Origin: Betaproteobacteria bacterium
GTDB taxonomy: Bacteria > Pseudomonadota > Gammaproteobacteria > Burkholderiales > Casimicrobiaceae
Length of the DNA: 8,527 nt
Assembly (NCBI GenBank): GCA_025355395.1
Contig: JANXZT010000058.1
Span: 1 to 8,527 of the forward strand
Direction: 5' to 3'
A program made the translations under genes and the position numbers. The notes beneath the pieces are model-generated. The model saw only the letters and a list, made by a program, of their open reading frames with translations. It was not told the origin of the DNA and did no database searches. Shown piece after piece: positions 1 to 5,408 of the stretch. Positions within the stretch are counted from its first letter, which is position 1. Every line of letters begins with the position of its first letter.

Positions 1-468
1 CACGTTCATGATGGTGCCGCGCGATTCCGACGTAACATAGGCGACCAGCGCTTCGATGTCCGATTTCTTGTCATTGCCGGCGCCGAAGGGATTCGTCCTG
101 GCGTCGGCGTCGGTGTATCCCTGCTGGTTCACCATGCACCACACCAGGCGCGTTTCGAGGTCCATGACGCGATCGGCATCGGGGAAATAGCGCGGTAGTT
201 GGGCATACACACCCTTCACCACCCCGGCGCCAAGCCCGATGTCGCATTTCTCGAAGGAGACCTTCTTCGGGCCCCGCGGCTTTATCCACATATCCTCGCC
301 GCGCGCTTCCCACAACTCCGCCGGATTGCCGTCTTGCAACGCTTCGCGGTACTTGGCGATGCCTTCCTCGGTGCTGCCTTGGCCGGTGGCAAGGGGTGCC
401 GCCAGCGTTACGGCGATCGCGGCCGAAATGGACCCGACCAGCGCGAGCCGCCGATGCTTGAACTCCAT
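1..468 (-). CDS. soxA: SoxA, sulfur-oxidation c-type cytochrome subunit (C-terminal part beyond the window)
   Basis: SoxA pairs with SoxX to form the periplasmic SoxAX cytochrome, which attaches thiosulfate oxidatively to the cysteine of SoxY. The first 156 residues are visible and the gene continues past base 1. Residues 1-30 form a Sec-type signal peptide: a basic start (MEFKHRR), then a hydrophobic stretch ending near LAAPLATGQG. The mature part carries the family signature EKCDIGLGAGVVKGVYAQLP (about 73-92), then LPRYFPDADRVMDLETRLVW (about 91-110). There is no CXXCH haem site in the visible part. Cys75 and Cys111 are placed like the disulfide pair of the N-terminal SoxA domain, so this is probably the single-haem type with its haem domain outside the window (inference). 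The ATG at 468 follows a strong SD sequence, GGAGG, seven bases upstream. It lies 161 bp downstream of soxZ, a wider gap than between soxY and soxZ. Confidence 0.93.
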   Translation of the reverse strand, partial: MEFKHRRLALVGSISAAIAVTLAAPLATGQGSTEEGIAKYREALQDGNPAELWEARGEDMWIKPRGPKKVSFEKCDIGLGAGVVKGVYAQLPRYFPDADRVMDLETRLVWCMVNQQGYTDADARTNPFGAGNDKKSDIEALVAYVTSESRGTIMNV

Positions 469-610
469 GTTCGTTCCTCCGACGCAGTGCGTTACCGCGG
501 CTCCGCGCGACGTTTTCGATCCCTCATTGCTACGCTTGTCGCCGCGATTGTGGCTGGCTTGACGTTCGCTGCGCTCACATTAGCCTGCGCCGCATCAGGG
601 GTGCTTCACT

Positions 611-626
611 TTCGCATTCATGCGAA
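611..626. repeat. 16-bp palindrome just downstream of soxZ
   Basis: TTCGCATTCATGCGAA is a perfect inverted repeat with 7-bp arms and a 2-base centre. As RNA it would form a 6-bp stem with a 4-base loop. It lies three bases after the soxZ stop codon, in the 161-bp soxZ-soxA spacer. No T-run follows on the minus strand, so it does not look like a standard intrinsic terminator. It could stabilise the soxYZ transcript or bind a regulator. The rest of the spacer (469-610) shows no convincing small gene. Confidence 0.5.
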
Positions 627-629
627 TCG

Positions 630-941
630 TCAGGCAATGGTGGCTTCGTCCGTTCTTTTGTCGCCCCTGTTGTCGACCCAGGTGACCTGCACTTTCTCGC
701 CTTTTGCACCGCCTTTGAACTTGAAGGACAGGAAGGGGTTCTTCGAGACGGCCGGGCCCCATTGCGCATTCAGCACCGGCTTGCCGTTGTAGGTAGCCGT
801 AACCGTCTGGATGAACCACGCCGGAATGGTCTTGCCCTGGGCGTCTTTCCGCTGGCCGGTCTCCATCTCGTGGCTCATGAGCACTTTCACCTCGGTCGAG
901 TCGCCCACCACGTTCGCCCGGATTTTCATCGGATCTGCCAT
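630..941 (-). CDS. soxZ: SoxZ, thiosulfate-oxidation carrier complex subunit
   Basis: SoxZ is the small immunoglobulin-like partner of SoxY. The SoxYZ heterodimer carries sulfur intermediates on SoxY while SoxAX, SoxB and SoxCD act on them in the periplasm. The protein has 103 residues, the normal family length, starts MADPMKIRA, and contains family-typical stretches such as VLMSHEMETGQRKD, IPAWFIQTVTATYNGKPVL and FLSFKFKGG. It has no signal peptide, as expected: in the studied Sox systems SoxZ is exported bound to SoxY, which carries the Tat signal. The ATG at 941 is preceded by AGGAGA. It lies 12 bp after the soxY stop, so the two are almost certainly co-transcribed and translated in balanced amounts. 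Confidence 0.95.
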   Translation of the reverse strand: MADPMKIRANVVGDSTEVKVLMSHEMETGQRKDAQGKTIPAWFIQTVTATYNGKPVLNAQWGPAVSKNPFLSFKFKGGAKGEKVQVTWVDNRGDKRTDEATIA

Positions 942-953
942 GATTTTCTCCTC

Positions 954-1427
954 TTAGCCGCCGCAACCACCGAGCGTCACCTTGATCTCCTTCGAGGCCA
1001 CGTAGTATTTGCCGTCGGCCTTGACCAAGGCATAGATGTTCGAGCTTTGACCCATCTTCACGCGGGTACTGAGCGAGGGCTCGGTCCCGGCAGGAACGTC
1101 GAACACCGCGGCCAAGGTATTCGGATTCTTCTCGATCAGGATCGCAATCGACTCGGTCCCGGGAATCGCGCTTGTCACGCCAACGGGTACCACCGCCCCA
1201 TTTTCGGCGATATCGGGAGTCGAAAAAAAAGTGATGTCCTTGCTCTGCGTCGGCGTGCCGGCGCCCATGGCCTTGATCGTGTCTTCGACCGACTTGGTGT
1301 CGAACGCAGCCTTGTTCCAGTCAGCGGCGAAGACGTCCTCCGGCTTGAGCCAGCCGGCGGCGGCGATCAATTCGAGCAACGAGAGCCCGCCGCCAGTCTT
1401 GAGCAAATCCCTGCGTTTGTTGTCCAC
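954..1427 (-). CDS. soxY: SoxY, sulfur-carrying subunit of SoxYZ
   Basis: SoxY is the covalent carrier of the Sox pathway. Intermediates are bound to the cysteine of a flexible C-terminal arm. The protein ends with the diagnostic GGCGG (residues 153-157, carrier Cys155). I place the start at the GTG at 1427, giving 157 residues. This puts a Tat motif, RRDLLK, at residues 5-10, followed by a hydrophobic stretch and a probable cleavage site near VFAAD (32-36). Both the length and the layout fit the family. Upstream of the GTG is AAGAGG, a partial SD. The frame stays open further upstream to about 1577, but that extension would bury the Tat signal and has no family support. The gene is first in a soxYZA order. 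No soxX is seen upstream, so soxX may follow soxA outside the window (inference). Confidence 0.94.
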   Translation of the reverse strand: MDNKRRDLLKTGGGLSLLELIAAAGWLKPEDVFAADWNKAAFDTKSVEDTIKAMGAGTPTQSKDITFFSTPDIAENGAVVPVGVTSAIPGTESIAILIEKNPNTLAAVFDVPAGTEPSLSTRVKMGQSSNIYALVKADGKYYVASKEIKVTLGGCGG

Positions 1428-1453
1428 GAAACGCCTCTTGAATGAAAACGGTA

Positions 1454-1459
1454 ATTTTA
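1454..1459 (-). promoter_or_regulatory. Candidate -10 box for the sox operon
   Basis: On the minus strand TAAAAT lies about 27 bases upstream of the soxY GTG. It is in a locally AT-rich stretch and would give a short leader containing the AAGAGG ribosome site. The -35 region is poor (TTAGCC at 18-bp spacing), so an activator may be needed. A second -10-like hexamer, TAGAAT, lies at 1493-1498. Both are sequence-only guesses. Confidence 0.35.
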
Positions 1460-1513
1460 GTACGCCGAACGCGATGCGGCTAATACCGCTCCATTCTATG
1501 CGTATGCCGACAG

Positions 1514-1550
1514 GCCCGTTCGATCGACGGCGGTGAGAGCCCGTTCGATC
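1514..1550. repeat. Pair of 12-bp direct repeats upstream of soxY
   Basis: GCCCGTTCGATC occurs exactly at 1514-1525 and again at 1539-1550. The copies start 25 bp apart with 13 bp between them. They lie 87-123 bp upstream of the soxY start and just upstream of the candidate -10 boxes, where an activator or repressor of the sox operon could bind. No regulator gene is visible here. The repeat could instead be a chance or slipped duplication. Confidence 0.55.
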
Positions 1551-1667
1551 AAGACAACGGCAGCCGTACGTGGTCAAAATCGCGCAATTCGATTCTGACT
1601 AGGAGTGACCGAGGCGCCGGGGCGGAAGCCAGGATAGTTTTGGCTGCAACGCTCTTCATATCTATAT

Positions 1668-1712
1668 GATCATCTGCGCACATTAACACCATGGCTAGAT
1701 GATCGCGCAGAT
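1668..1712. repeat. Overlapping inverted repeats in an AT-rich patch
   Basis: GATCATCT (1668-1675) is the reverse complement of AGATGATC (1697-1704). ATCTGCGC (1672-1679) is the reverse complement of GCGCAGAT (1705-1712). The two 8-bp pairs overlap on the left arm, so two alternative pairings are possible. The surrounding sequence is AT-richer than the rest of the window (TTCATATCTATATGATCATC just before). It could be an operator or a structural remnant. Confidence 0.4.
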
Positions 1713-1925
1713 CTCTGCACGCCTTGTCGCCCCACAGGCGGCGACACGCGGCATCGGTCCACGGTACAGCTTGGGCAATGCGGAAGGAACGGCGAAACGG
1801 CCTCGCGTCGGGGCTCCTGGCGAGGTGCTCCGCTATTGTGCGAGCGTTTGGTCAGGTGAGCAGCAGCGCCTGCGTCGGGAAGCAATGCTTCATCTACGGC
1901 GCGCCGAAAAAAATCGAGCCAACGC

Positions 1926-2180
1926 CTAGTGCACCGTCGCGCTGGTCAGAAAGCGCAGCAGGGCGCCGGTCTTGAGCCGGTAGACGCCATCGCCCAGGAA
2001 CTCGGCGTTGTCCATGTCGTCGCGGGTAAGCGCGATTTCTTCTTCGCCGCGCTTGGCTTCGAGCACGACATCATCGGCCACCGTATCTTCGTCGGGCACC
2101 CGCAGGTACTCGGTGACGAATACGACGCCGTTCACCAGCACGAAATCCGCGTCGTGCATCGCTTGTGCCGCTTTGAACAC
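1926..2180 (-). CDS. Small protein of unknown function (84 aa)
   Basis: I do not recognise this family. The start is the GTG at 2180, chosen because a near-perfect SD (GGAGG) sits seven bases upstream. An in-frame ATG at residue 8 lacks such a site. The product is small and acidic, with no signal peptide, membrane segment or cysteine. It has alternating hydrophobic stretches such as DADFVLVNGVVFVTEYLRVP (about 10-29), a charged acidic middle (PDEDTVADDVVLEAKRGEEE) and a C-terminal GDGVYRLKTGALLRFL. This suggests a compact beta-rich cytosolic protein (inference). It stands alone, about 500 bp upstream of soxY and 359 bp downstream of speE. The strong ribosome site and protein-like composition argue that it is real. 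Confidence 0.72.
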   Translation of the reverse strand: MFKAAQAMHDADFVLVNGVVFVTEYLRVPDEDTVADDVVLEAKRGEEEIALTRDDMDNAEFLGDGVYRLKTGALLRFLTSATVH

Positions 2181-2539
2181 TTCGCCACCTCCAACGCGTT
2201 ATGCCTGCGTGGTTCATAACCCGGGACAATTGCTGCCGCTCTCTACCAACATGCGGCCGCCGGACCAATTTCCAAGTGCCACCCAGGTACCCCTCGATAC
2301 CACCCCATTTCGGTTGGAGCGCTGCACGTTCTGAGTCGCAACCGCCCCGAAGGTTCGTAGCACCCAGTGGGAGCCAACAAGCGTGATTGCAGTGCAAGCT
2401 GCTGAAATCGCGTTGCTTTTCAACCGTTACGGTGGACGATGCTTACACTCGAAAGAGGGCGCGCCCTACAGGTGCCGGTGGCCATGTTCCCGTACAACCG
2501 TTGGCTGGGGCAGGGTTGAGGGCCCACGGCGGCGGGTGA
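2181..2539. other. 359-bp spacer between speE and the small gene
   Basis: No gene is supported. Several frames of 60-108 codons exist, but none has an SD or recognisable content. A perfect 12-bp palindrome, AGGGCGCGCCCT, lies at 2456-2467. I saw no GC hairpin with a T-run after the speE stop, so no intrinsic terminator can be assigned. The promoter of the 84-residue gene should lie near 2200-2300, but no convincing boxes stand out. Confidence 0.5.
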
Positions 2540-3436
2540 TCAGGCAACCAATGCCCGCACGAAATTGGGCAGGGCCAGTGCCGCGCCATGCATCGCCCCG
2601 TTGTAGTACTGCAAATCGCGAATGGGCCGCTCATCGATCCGGCGTTGGGCTTCCGACGCGGTAAGGGTATTGGGGTCGAGGGTCTGCGAGGCGCACGCCA
2701 TCATCCACATCCCGCCGTAGAGAGGAATCGATGTGAGGTAAGGCGTCACGATCGAAAACGCCACGCGCAGATGAGCGAGGCTTTCGCGGATGCGCGCCGG
2801 ATGGGCGACGGGGCTCGCGATATGCAATGTCATCGCGCCACCTGGTGCCAAGCGTGCGGCACATGCGCGATAGAACTCGGCCGTGTACAGCGGCGCCGAG
2901 GGGCCGCCGGGATCGGTGAGATCGAGCACGATGAGATCAAAGTGCTCAATGCTTTCGCGCACGAAGGCGAGGCCGTCACCAATGCGCACTTCCACACGGG
3001 CGTCGTCCAGGGCGCCGCGATGCACCGCATGGAGGTACTGGCGCGAGATGTCGATGACGGCGCTGTCGATCTCGCAGAGCGTTACCGCGCGTATCGACGG
3101 ATGCTTCAGAAGCTCTTCCGCGGAGCCGCCGTCGCCGCCGCCAACGACGAGCGCCCGTTGCGGGTGCGCATGGGTGAGGGCCGCCATGTGGACGAGATTC
3201 TCGTGATAGAAAAACTCGTCCTTTTCGGACGTCATGAAATGTCCGTCAAGACGAAAGAGCCGGCCGAACGGGGCGCTGTCGTGGACCTCGACCGCTTGGC
3301 AGGTCGACTGGAACCGCGCCAGCGTTCGTTGCGATCGAATGAAGTAGCCCCACTCGTCGGTGAGGTACTCGGTCATCAGGTCCGGGGCGAGGTCGCAAGT
3401 GCCGGCGTTGGCCGAAGCATCCGGCGTCTCACCCAT
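2540..3436 (-). CDS. speE: SpeE, polyamine aminopropyltransferase (spermidine synthase)
   Basis: The enzyme transfers the aminopropyl group of decarboxylated S-adenosylmethionine to putrescine, forming spermidine and methylthioadenosine in the cytosol. With the ATG at 3436 the protein has 298 residues, normal for the family. The N-terminal beta region (about 21-90) includes GRLFRLDGHFMTSEKDEF and YHENLVHMA. The Rossmann-like domain has VVGGGDGG (97-104), then CEID (121-124), and DLTDPGGPSAPLY (172-184), where Asp172 matches the catalytic aspartate. The C-terminus has the family-typical LQYYNGAMHGAALALPNFV. The start overlaps the end of speD by 8 bp, indicating translational coupling. An alternative start is Met21 (MTEYLTDEWGYF); neither site has a good SD, so the first 20 residues are uncertain. 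A longer in-frame extension inside speD was rejected. Confidence 0.93.
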   Translation of the reverse strand: MGETPDASANAGTCDLAPDLMTEYLTDEWGYFIRSQRTLARFQSTCQAVEVHDSAPFGRLFRLDGHFMTSEKDEFFYHENLVHMAALTHAHPQRALVVGGGDGGSAEELLKHPSIRAVTLCEIDSAVIDISRQYLHAVHRGALDDARVEVRIGDGLAFVRESIEHFDLIVLDLTDPGGPSAPLYTAEFYRACAARLAPGGAMTLHIASPVAHPARIRESLAHLRVAFSIVTPYLTSIPLYGGMWMMACASQTLDPNTLTASEAQRRIDERPIRDLQYYNGAMHGAALALPNFVRALVA

Positions 3437-3794
3437 TCTTGCCGCCGCGGTGGATGGAATGAAACTTGGTGCGAGAGGGCTTGAGCACCTTCTCGAGGGC
3501 CCGGAAGAGTGCCTCGGCCTTGGCGTTGTTGTCCATCTGGTAATTGCACACGTACACATCCACGGTCACGAAACCGTGTTCAGGCCAGGTGTGGATGGCA
3601 AGATGCGACTCGGCGAGCAACACCGTGCCGGTGACGCCTTGCGGCTCGAACTGATGGAACGACTCGCCGACGACCGTAAGCCCGGCTTCTTCCGTCGCTT
3701 TGAGACAGGCTGCGCGCAGTGCTTGTGCGCGCGTGAATTCAGGCGTGTGGGCAGGGCAGCCGTACCATTCGCCTAACAGATGGATTCCGTCCAT
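3429..3794 (-). CDS. speD: SpeD, S-adenosylmethionine decarboxylase proenzyme
   Basis: SpeD makes decarboxylated S-adenosylmethionine, the aminopropyl donor for SpeE. At 121 residues it is the short prokaryotic class 1B type, which self-cleaves to create a pyruvoyl cofactor. The processing site is Glu62-Ser63 in LLAESHLAIHTWPE. His68 and Cys83 (VDVYVC) sit at the same numbers as the catalytic residues of the well-studied Thermotoga maritima enzyme. The start is the ATG at 3794 (MDGIHLLGEWYGCP), preceded by GGGGGA. The frame is open further upstream to 3992, but that part is not family-like and runs through a terminator-like hairpin. It is first in a speD-speE pair with an 8-bp overlap, so both polyamine enzymes are expected from one transcript. 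Confidence 0.95.
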   Translation of the reverse strand: MDGIHLLGEWYGCPAHTPEFTRAQALRAACLKATEEAGLTVVGESFHQFEPQGVTGTVLLAESHLAIHTWPEHGFVTVDVYVCNYQMDNNAKAEALFRALEKVLKPSRTKFHSIHRGGKNG

Positions 3795-4013
3795 TCGTCG
3801 TCCCCCGCTGTGGCGAAAACAAATAAAAAGCCCCGCCCCCGCTCGCGCGGGCAGAAGGGCACCCCACATGGTCACGGCAAGGCCGGACATCAAACGTGCG
3901 ATTATTGCACAAACGGTCCATTCACGCGATAATTTTTGGCTGTTCGCTGCACGCGCGGCCAGCGCATTGGTCTCTCGCTGCCTCGCAACCACCTTGTCGC
4001 TTTGCCTTAAGCG
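3795..4013. other. speD upstream region
   Basis: This is the non-coding part between speD and the transketolase remnant. It contains the leader hairpin (listed separately) and an AT-rich area at 3896-3945, where the speD promoter is expected. Within it GTGCGATTATTGCAC (3896-3910) has 4-bp inverted ends around an AT core (AATAAT on the minus strand, a possible -10). No good -35 was found. Frames crossing the region show no protein family. Confidence 0.4.
3816..3852 (-). terminator. Terminator-like hairpin in the speD leader (possible attenuator)
   Basis: Read on the minus strand, a GC-rich hairpin (CCCGC, loop GCGA, GCGGG; 3851-3838) is followed by GGCGGGGC. A T-rich run, TTTTTATTTGTTTT (3829-3816), comes next. 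An alternative 6-bp pairing of GCCCGC with GCGGGGC (one bulged G) places the stem directly against the T-run. It ends about 21 bp before the speD start, in the same direction. No minus-strand gene upstream needs terminating, so it may control read-through into speD. Confidence 0.5.
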
Positions 4014-4106
4014 ATGCGCCTACCGGATGGACCCCTCTCCAATGAACACTTCGGGTTCACGATCGAGAACGTGGCCGAGGCAGCGCGTGCGGTGCTCGGA
4101 CATTAG
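4014..4106 (+). pseudogene. tkt: Transketolase 3' remnant
   Basis: A short plus-strand frame (ATG at 4014, stop TAG at 4104-4106) ends with [20 protein letters not shown] and a final His. This matches the C-terminus of bacterial transketolases, which end with a pattern like FGFTVENVV-x-A-x-x-L about 15 residues after FGFT. Recognisable similarity begins around 4038. The preceding residues (MRLPDGPL) do not look like transketolase, and an in-frame stop lies at 4008-4010. More than 95% of a normal gene of about 660 codons is therefore missing. It stands about 98 bp upstream of gap in the same orientation, where tkt sits in the tkt-gap-pgk-pyk-fba clusters of many betaproteobacteria. The call rests on a short match plus this position. 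Confidence 0.65.
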
Positions 4107-4155
4107 GGAGACGCCTCGCCGCGTCAGGTCGCCGGTCAGCGGGCTGCCGGCGCGG

Positions 4156-4161
4156 TAAAAT
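4156..4161 (+). promoter_or_regulatory. Candidate -10 box for gap
   Basis: TAAAAT in the context GCGGTAAAATCCG lies 43 bases upstream of the gap ATG, in a local AT-rich patch after GC-rich sequence. This fits common betaproteobacterial -10 regions. The -35 region (CGGTCA at 17-bp spacing) is weak. If used, gap has its own promoter independent of the lost tkt. Confidence 0.45.
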
Positions 4162-4204
4162 CCGTTACCCAAAACTGATCAAATGCAATGACTTCGGAGA
4201 ACCA

Positions 4205-5221
4205 ATGACCATAAAAGTCGCCATCAATGGCTATGGCCGCATCGGCCGCAACATTCTTCGCGCCCATTACGAGGGCGGCAAGAAACACGATCTCCAGATC
4301 GTTGCCGTCAACGATCTCGGCAATGCCGAGACCAACGCGCACCTGACGCGATACGACACGGTGCACGGGAAGTTTCCGGGCAAGGTCGAAGTCGATGGCG
4401 ACGCCATGGTGGTCGACGGCGATCGCATCAAGGTATTTGCCCAACGCGATCCCGCGCAGCTGCCGTGGGGAACGCTCGGAGTCGACGTGGTCCACGAATG
4501 CACCGGACTCTTCACCACCAAGGAGAAGGCCGGCGCGCATCTGAAGGCGGGCGCGAGGAAGGTGATCATCTCCGCCCCCGGTGGCAAGGACGTCGACGCC
4601 ACGGTCGTCTACGGCGTCAATCACCAGACGTTGAAGGCCTCGTACACCGTCATCTCGAACGCGTCATGCACCACGAACTGCCTCGCGCCGATGGTCAAGC
4701 CGCTGCACGAGAAGATCGGCCTCGTCACCGGACTCATGACCACCATCCACGCCTATACGAACGACCAGGTGCTAAGCGATGTGTATCACGAGGATCTGCG
4801 GCGCGCCCGATCGGCCACGATGAGCATGATTCCGACCAAAACCGGCGCCGCCGTCGCGGTGGGGCTGGTGATGCCGGAGCTCAATGGCAAGCTCGACGGT
4901 TATGCCATCCGCGTGCCCACGATCAACGTCTCGATCGTGGATCTGTCCTTCATCGCCGCGCGCGATACCAGTGTGGGCGAAGTGAACGCGATCATGAAGG
5001 CCGCGTCGGAAACCGGACCCCTTGCCGGCATCCTGCAGTACAACCAGGCACCGCTGGTGTCGATCGACTTCAACCACGACCCGGCTTCGTCGACGTTCGA
5101 TTCCACGCTCACCAAAGTGTCGGGCCGACTCGTCAAGGTCTCCGCCTGGTATGACAATGAGTGGGGATTTTCAAACCGAATGCTGGATACGACGGTAGCG
5201 TTGATGAACGCAAGCGGATGA
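4205..5221 (+). CDS. gap: Type I glyceraldehyde-3-phosphate dehydrogenase
   Basis: The enzyme interconverts glyceraldehyde 3-phosphate and 1,3-bisphosphoglycerate in glycolysis, gluconeogenesis or the Calvin cycle. It is full length (338 residues). The N-terminal dinucleotide fold has [10 protein letters not shown] (7-16) and VNDL, whose Asp37 is usual for NAD-preferring enzymes. The catalytic motif [12 protein letters not shown] gives nucleophile Cys155, with His182 in [26 protein letters not shown] follows at 201-216, and [12 protein letters not shown] lies near the C-terminus. The ATG at 4205 follows CGGAGA. No frameshift or lost catalytic residue is seen, so it looks functional. Its expected neighbours are decayed: a tkt remnant upstream, and a pgk remnant whose frame overlaps the gap stop as ATGA. 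Cofactor preference is inferred only. Confidence 0.97.
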   Translation: MTIKVAINGYGRIGRNILRAHYEGGKKHDLQIVAVNDLGNAETNAHLTRYDTVHGKFPGKVEVDGDAMVVDGDRIKVFAQRDPAQLPWGTLGVDVVHECTGLFTTKEKAGAHLKAGARKVIISAPGGKDVDATVVYGVNHQTLKASYTVISNASCTTNCLAPMVKPLHEKIGLVTGLMTTIHAYTNDQVLSDVYHEDLRRARSATMSMIPTKTGAAVAVGLVMPELNGKLDGYAIRVPTINVSIVDLSFIAARDTSVGEVNAIMKAASETGPLAGILQYNQAPLVSIDFNHDPASSTFDSTLTKVSGRLVKVSAWYDNEWGFSNRMLDTTVALMNASG

Positions 5222-5310
5222 GCGGGAGCGGTCGATGCTGGTTCCTCGCGTTTCTGGAGGGCAGGACACTTCCCGCCGTAGGCATCCTGGAAACGCGAGC
5301 GAACGGCTGA
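5218..5310 (+). pseudogene. pgk: Phosphoglycerate kinase 3' remnant
   Basis: A 30-codon frame starts with an ATG overlapping the gap stop (ATGA) and ends at TGA 5308-5310. Its last part reads FLAFLEGRTLPAVGILETRA. This matches the C-terminus of bacterial phosphoglycerate kinase, which typically ends GGGA-x-LEFLEGK-x-LPAVA-x-LE. Recognisable similarity runs from about 5242 to 5304. The first 8 or so codons (MSGSGRCW) are not family-like. About 95% of a gene of about 390 codons is missing, including all substrate and nucleotide sites, so no kinase can be made. The position between gap and pyk is where pgk normally sits in this cluster. Whether the 30-residue peptide is translated by coupling to gap is unknown. 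Confidence 0.78.
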
Positions 5311-5353
5311 TAGCCGAGGGGCCGGATGCGATCGCTCACGCTGGCGTGAATCG
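5241..5353 (+). repeat. Series of hairpins in the gap-pyk spacer
   Basis: GTTCCTCGCGTTTC (5241-5254) pairs with GAAACGCGAG plus GAAC (5290-5304, one bulged C), a 14-bp stem with a 35-base loop. Next comes CGGCT-GAT-AGCCG (5304-5316), which shares its first base with the previous stem. A third stem is TCACG-CTGG-CGTGA (5336-5349), extended by CGAT/ATCG around a 3-base bulge. No T-run follows, so these are not typical terminators. They could stabilise or process gap mRNA, or reduce read-through into pyk. The first stem lies largely inside the pgk remnant. Confidence 0.55.
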
Positions 5354-5373
5354 AGCGGCGCACGAAAATCACG

Positions 5374-5379
5374 TACCAT
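5374..5379 (+). promoter_or_regulatory. Candidate -10 box for pyk
   Basis: TACCAT lies 18-35 bases upstream of the possible pyk starts, in CACGTACCATTGCC. It matches four or five positions of a sigma-70 -10 box. The -35 region is poor. Transcripts starting from it would have very short leaders, consistent with the lack of an SD before pyk. Confidence 0.3.
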
Positions 5380-5408
5380 TGCCGCTTTGCTTCATATTGA
5401 ATTCATCC

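Larger units (their letters stand above)
1428..1925. other. Gene-poor 498-bp region upstream of soxY
   Basis: No recognisable gene is present. On the minus strand one frame is open for 101 codons (1549-1851, stop at 1549-1551) and its predicted product includes LRDHLAMVLMCADDHIDMKS. The only in-frame ATG is at 1692 (47 residues), there is no SD, and I recognise no family. It could be the 3' end of a decayed gene or a chance frame. Other frames of 70-80 codons on both strands look equally unsupported. The soxY-proximal part holds the candidate promoter and the direct repeats. Confidence 0.5.

Noticed and set aside
762..1445. 227-codon plus-strand open frame over soxY and soxZ
   Set aside because: It is antisense to two genes with diagnostic motifs, and its product has no recognisable family content.
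1428..1577. N-terminal extension of SoxY to 207 residues
   Set aside because: It would place 50 residues ahead of the Tat motif. The GTG at 1427 has a ribosome site and the right length.
2071..2423. Two minus-strand frames of 69 and 108 codons in the speE spacer
   Set aside because: Neither has an SD or recognisable content, and one runs over the supported small gene in another frame.
2456..2467. Perfect palindrome AGGGCGCGCCCT as an operator
   Set aside because: A single GC-rich palindrome is common by chance at this base composition, and nothing nearby gives it a role. It is only noted in the spacer entry.
2588..3484. 298-codon plus-strand open frame
   Set aside because: It is antisense to speE and the end of speD, both of which have complete active sites.
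3795..3992. N-terminal extension of SpeD to 187 residues
   Set aside because: It is not family-like and crosses the terminator-like hairpin. The start at 3794 gives the exact family numbering Ser63/His68/Cys83.
5235..5408. Upstream ATG giving pyruvate kinase 58 extra residues
   Set aside because: The extra residues are unrelated to pyruvate kinase, and the segment in another frame encodes the Pgk tail. Homology supports a start at 5409 or 5397.
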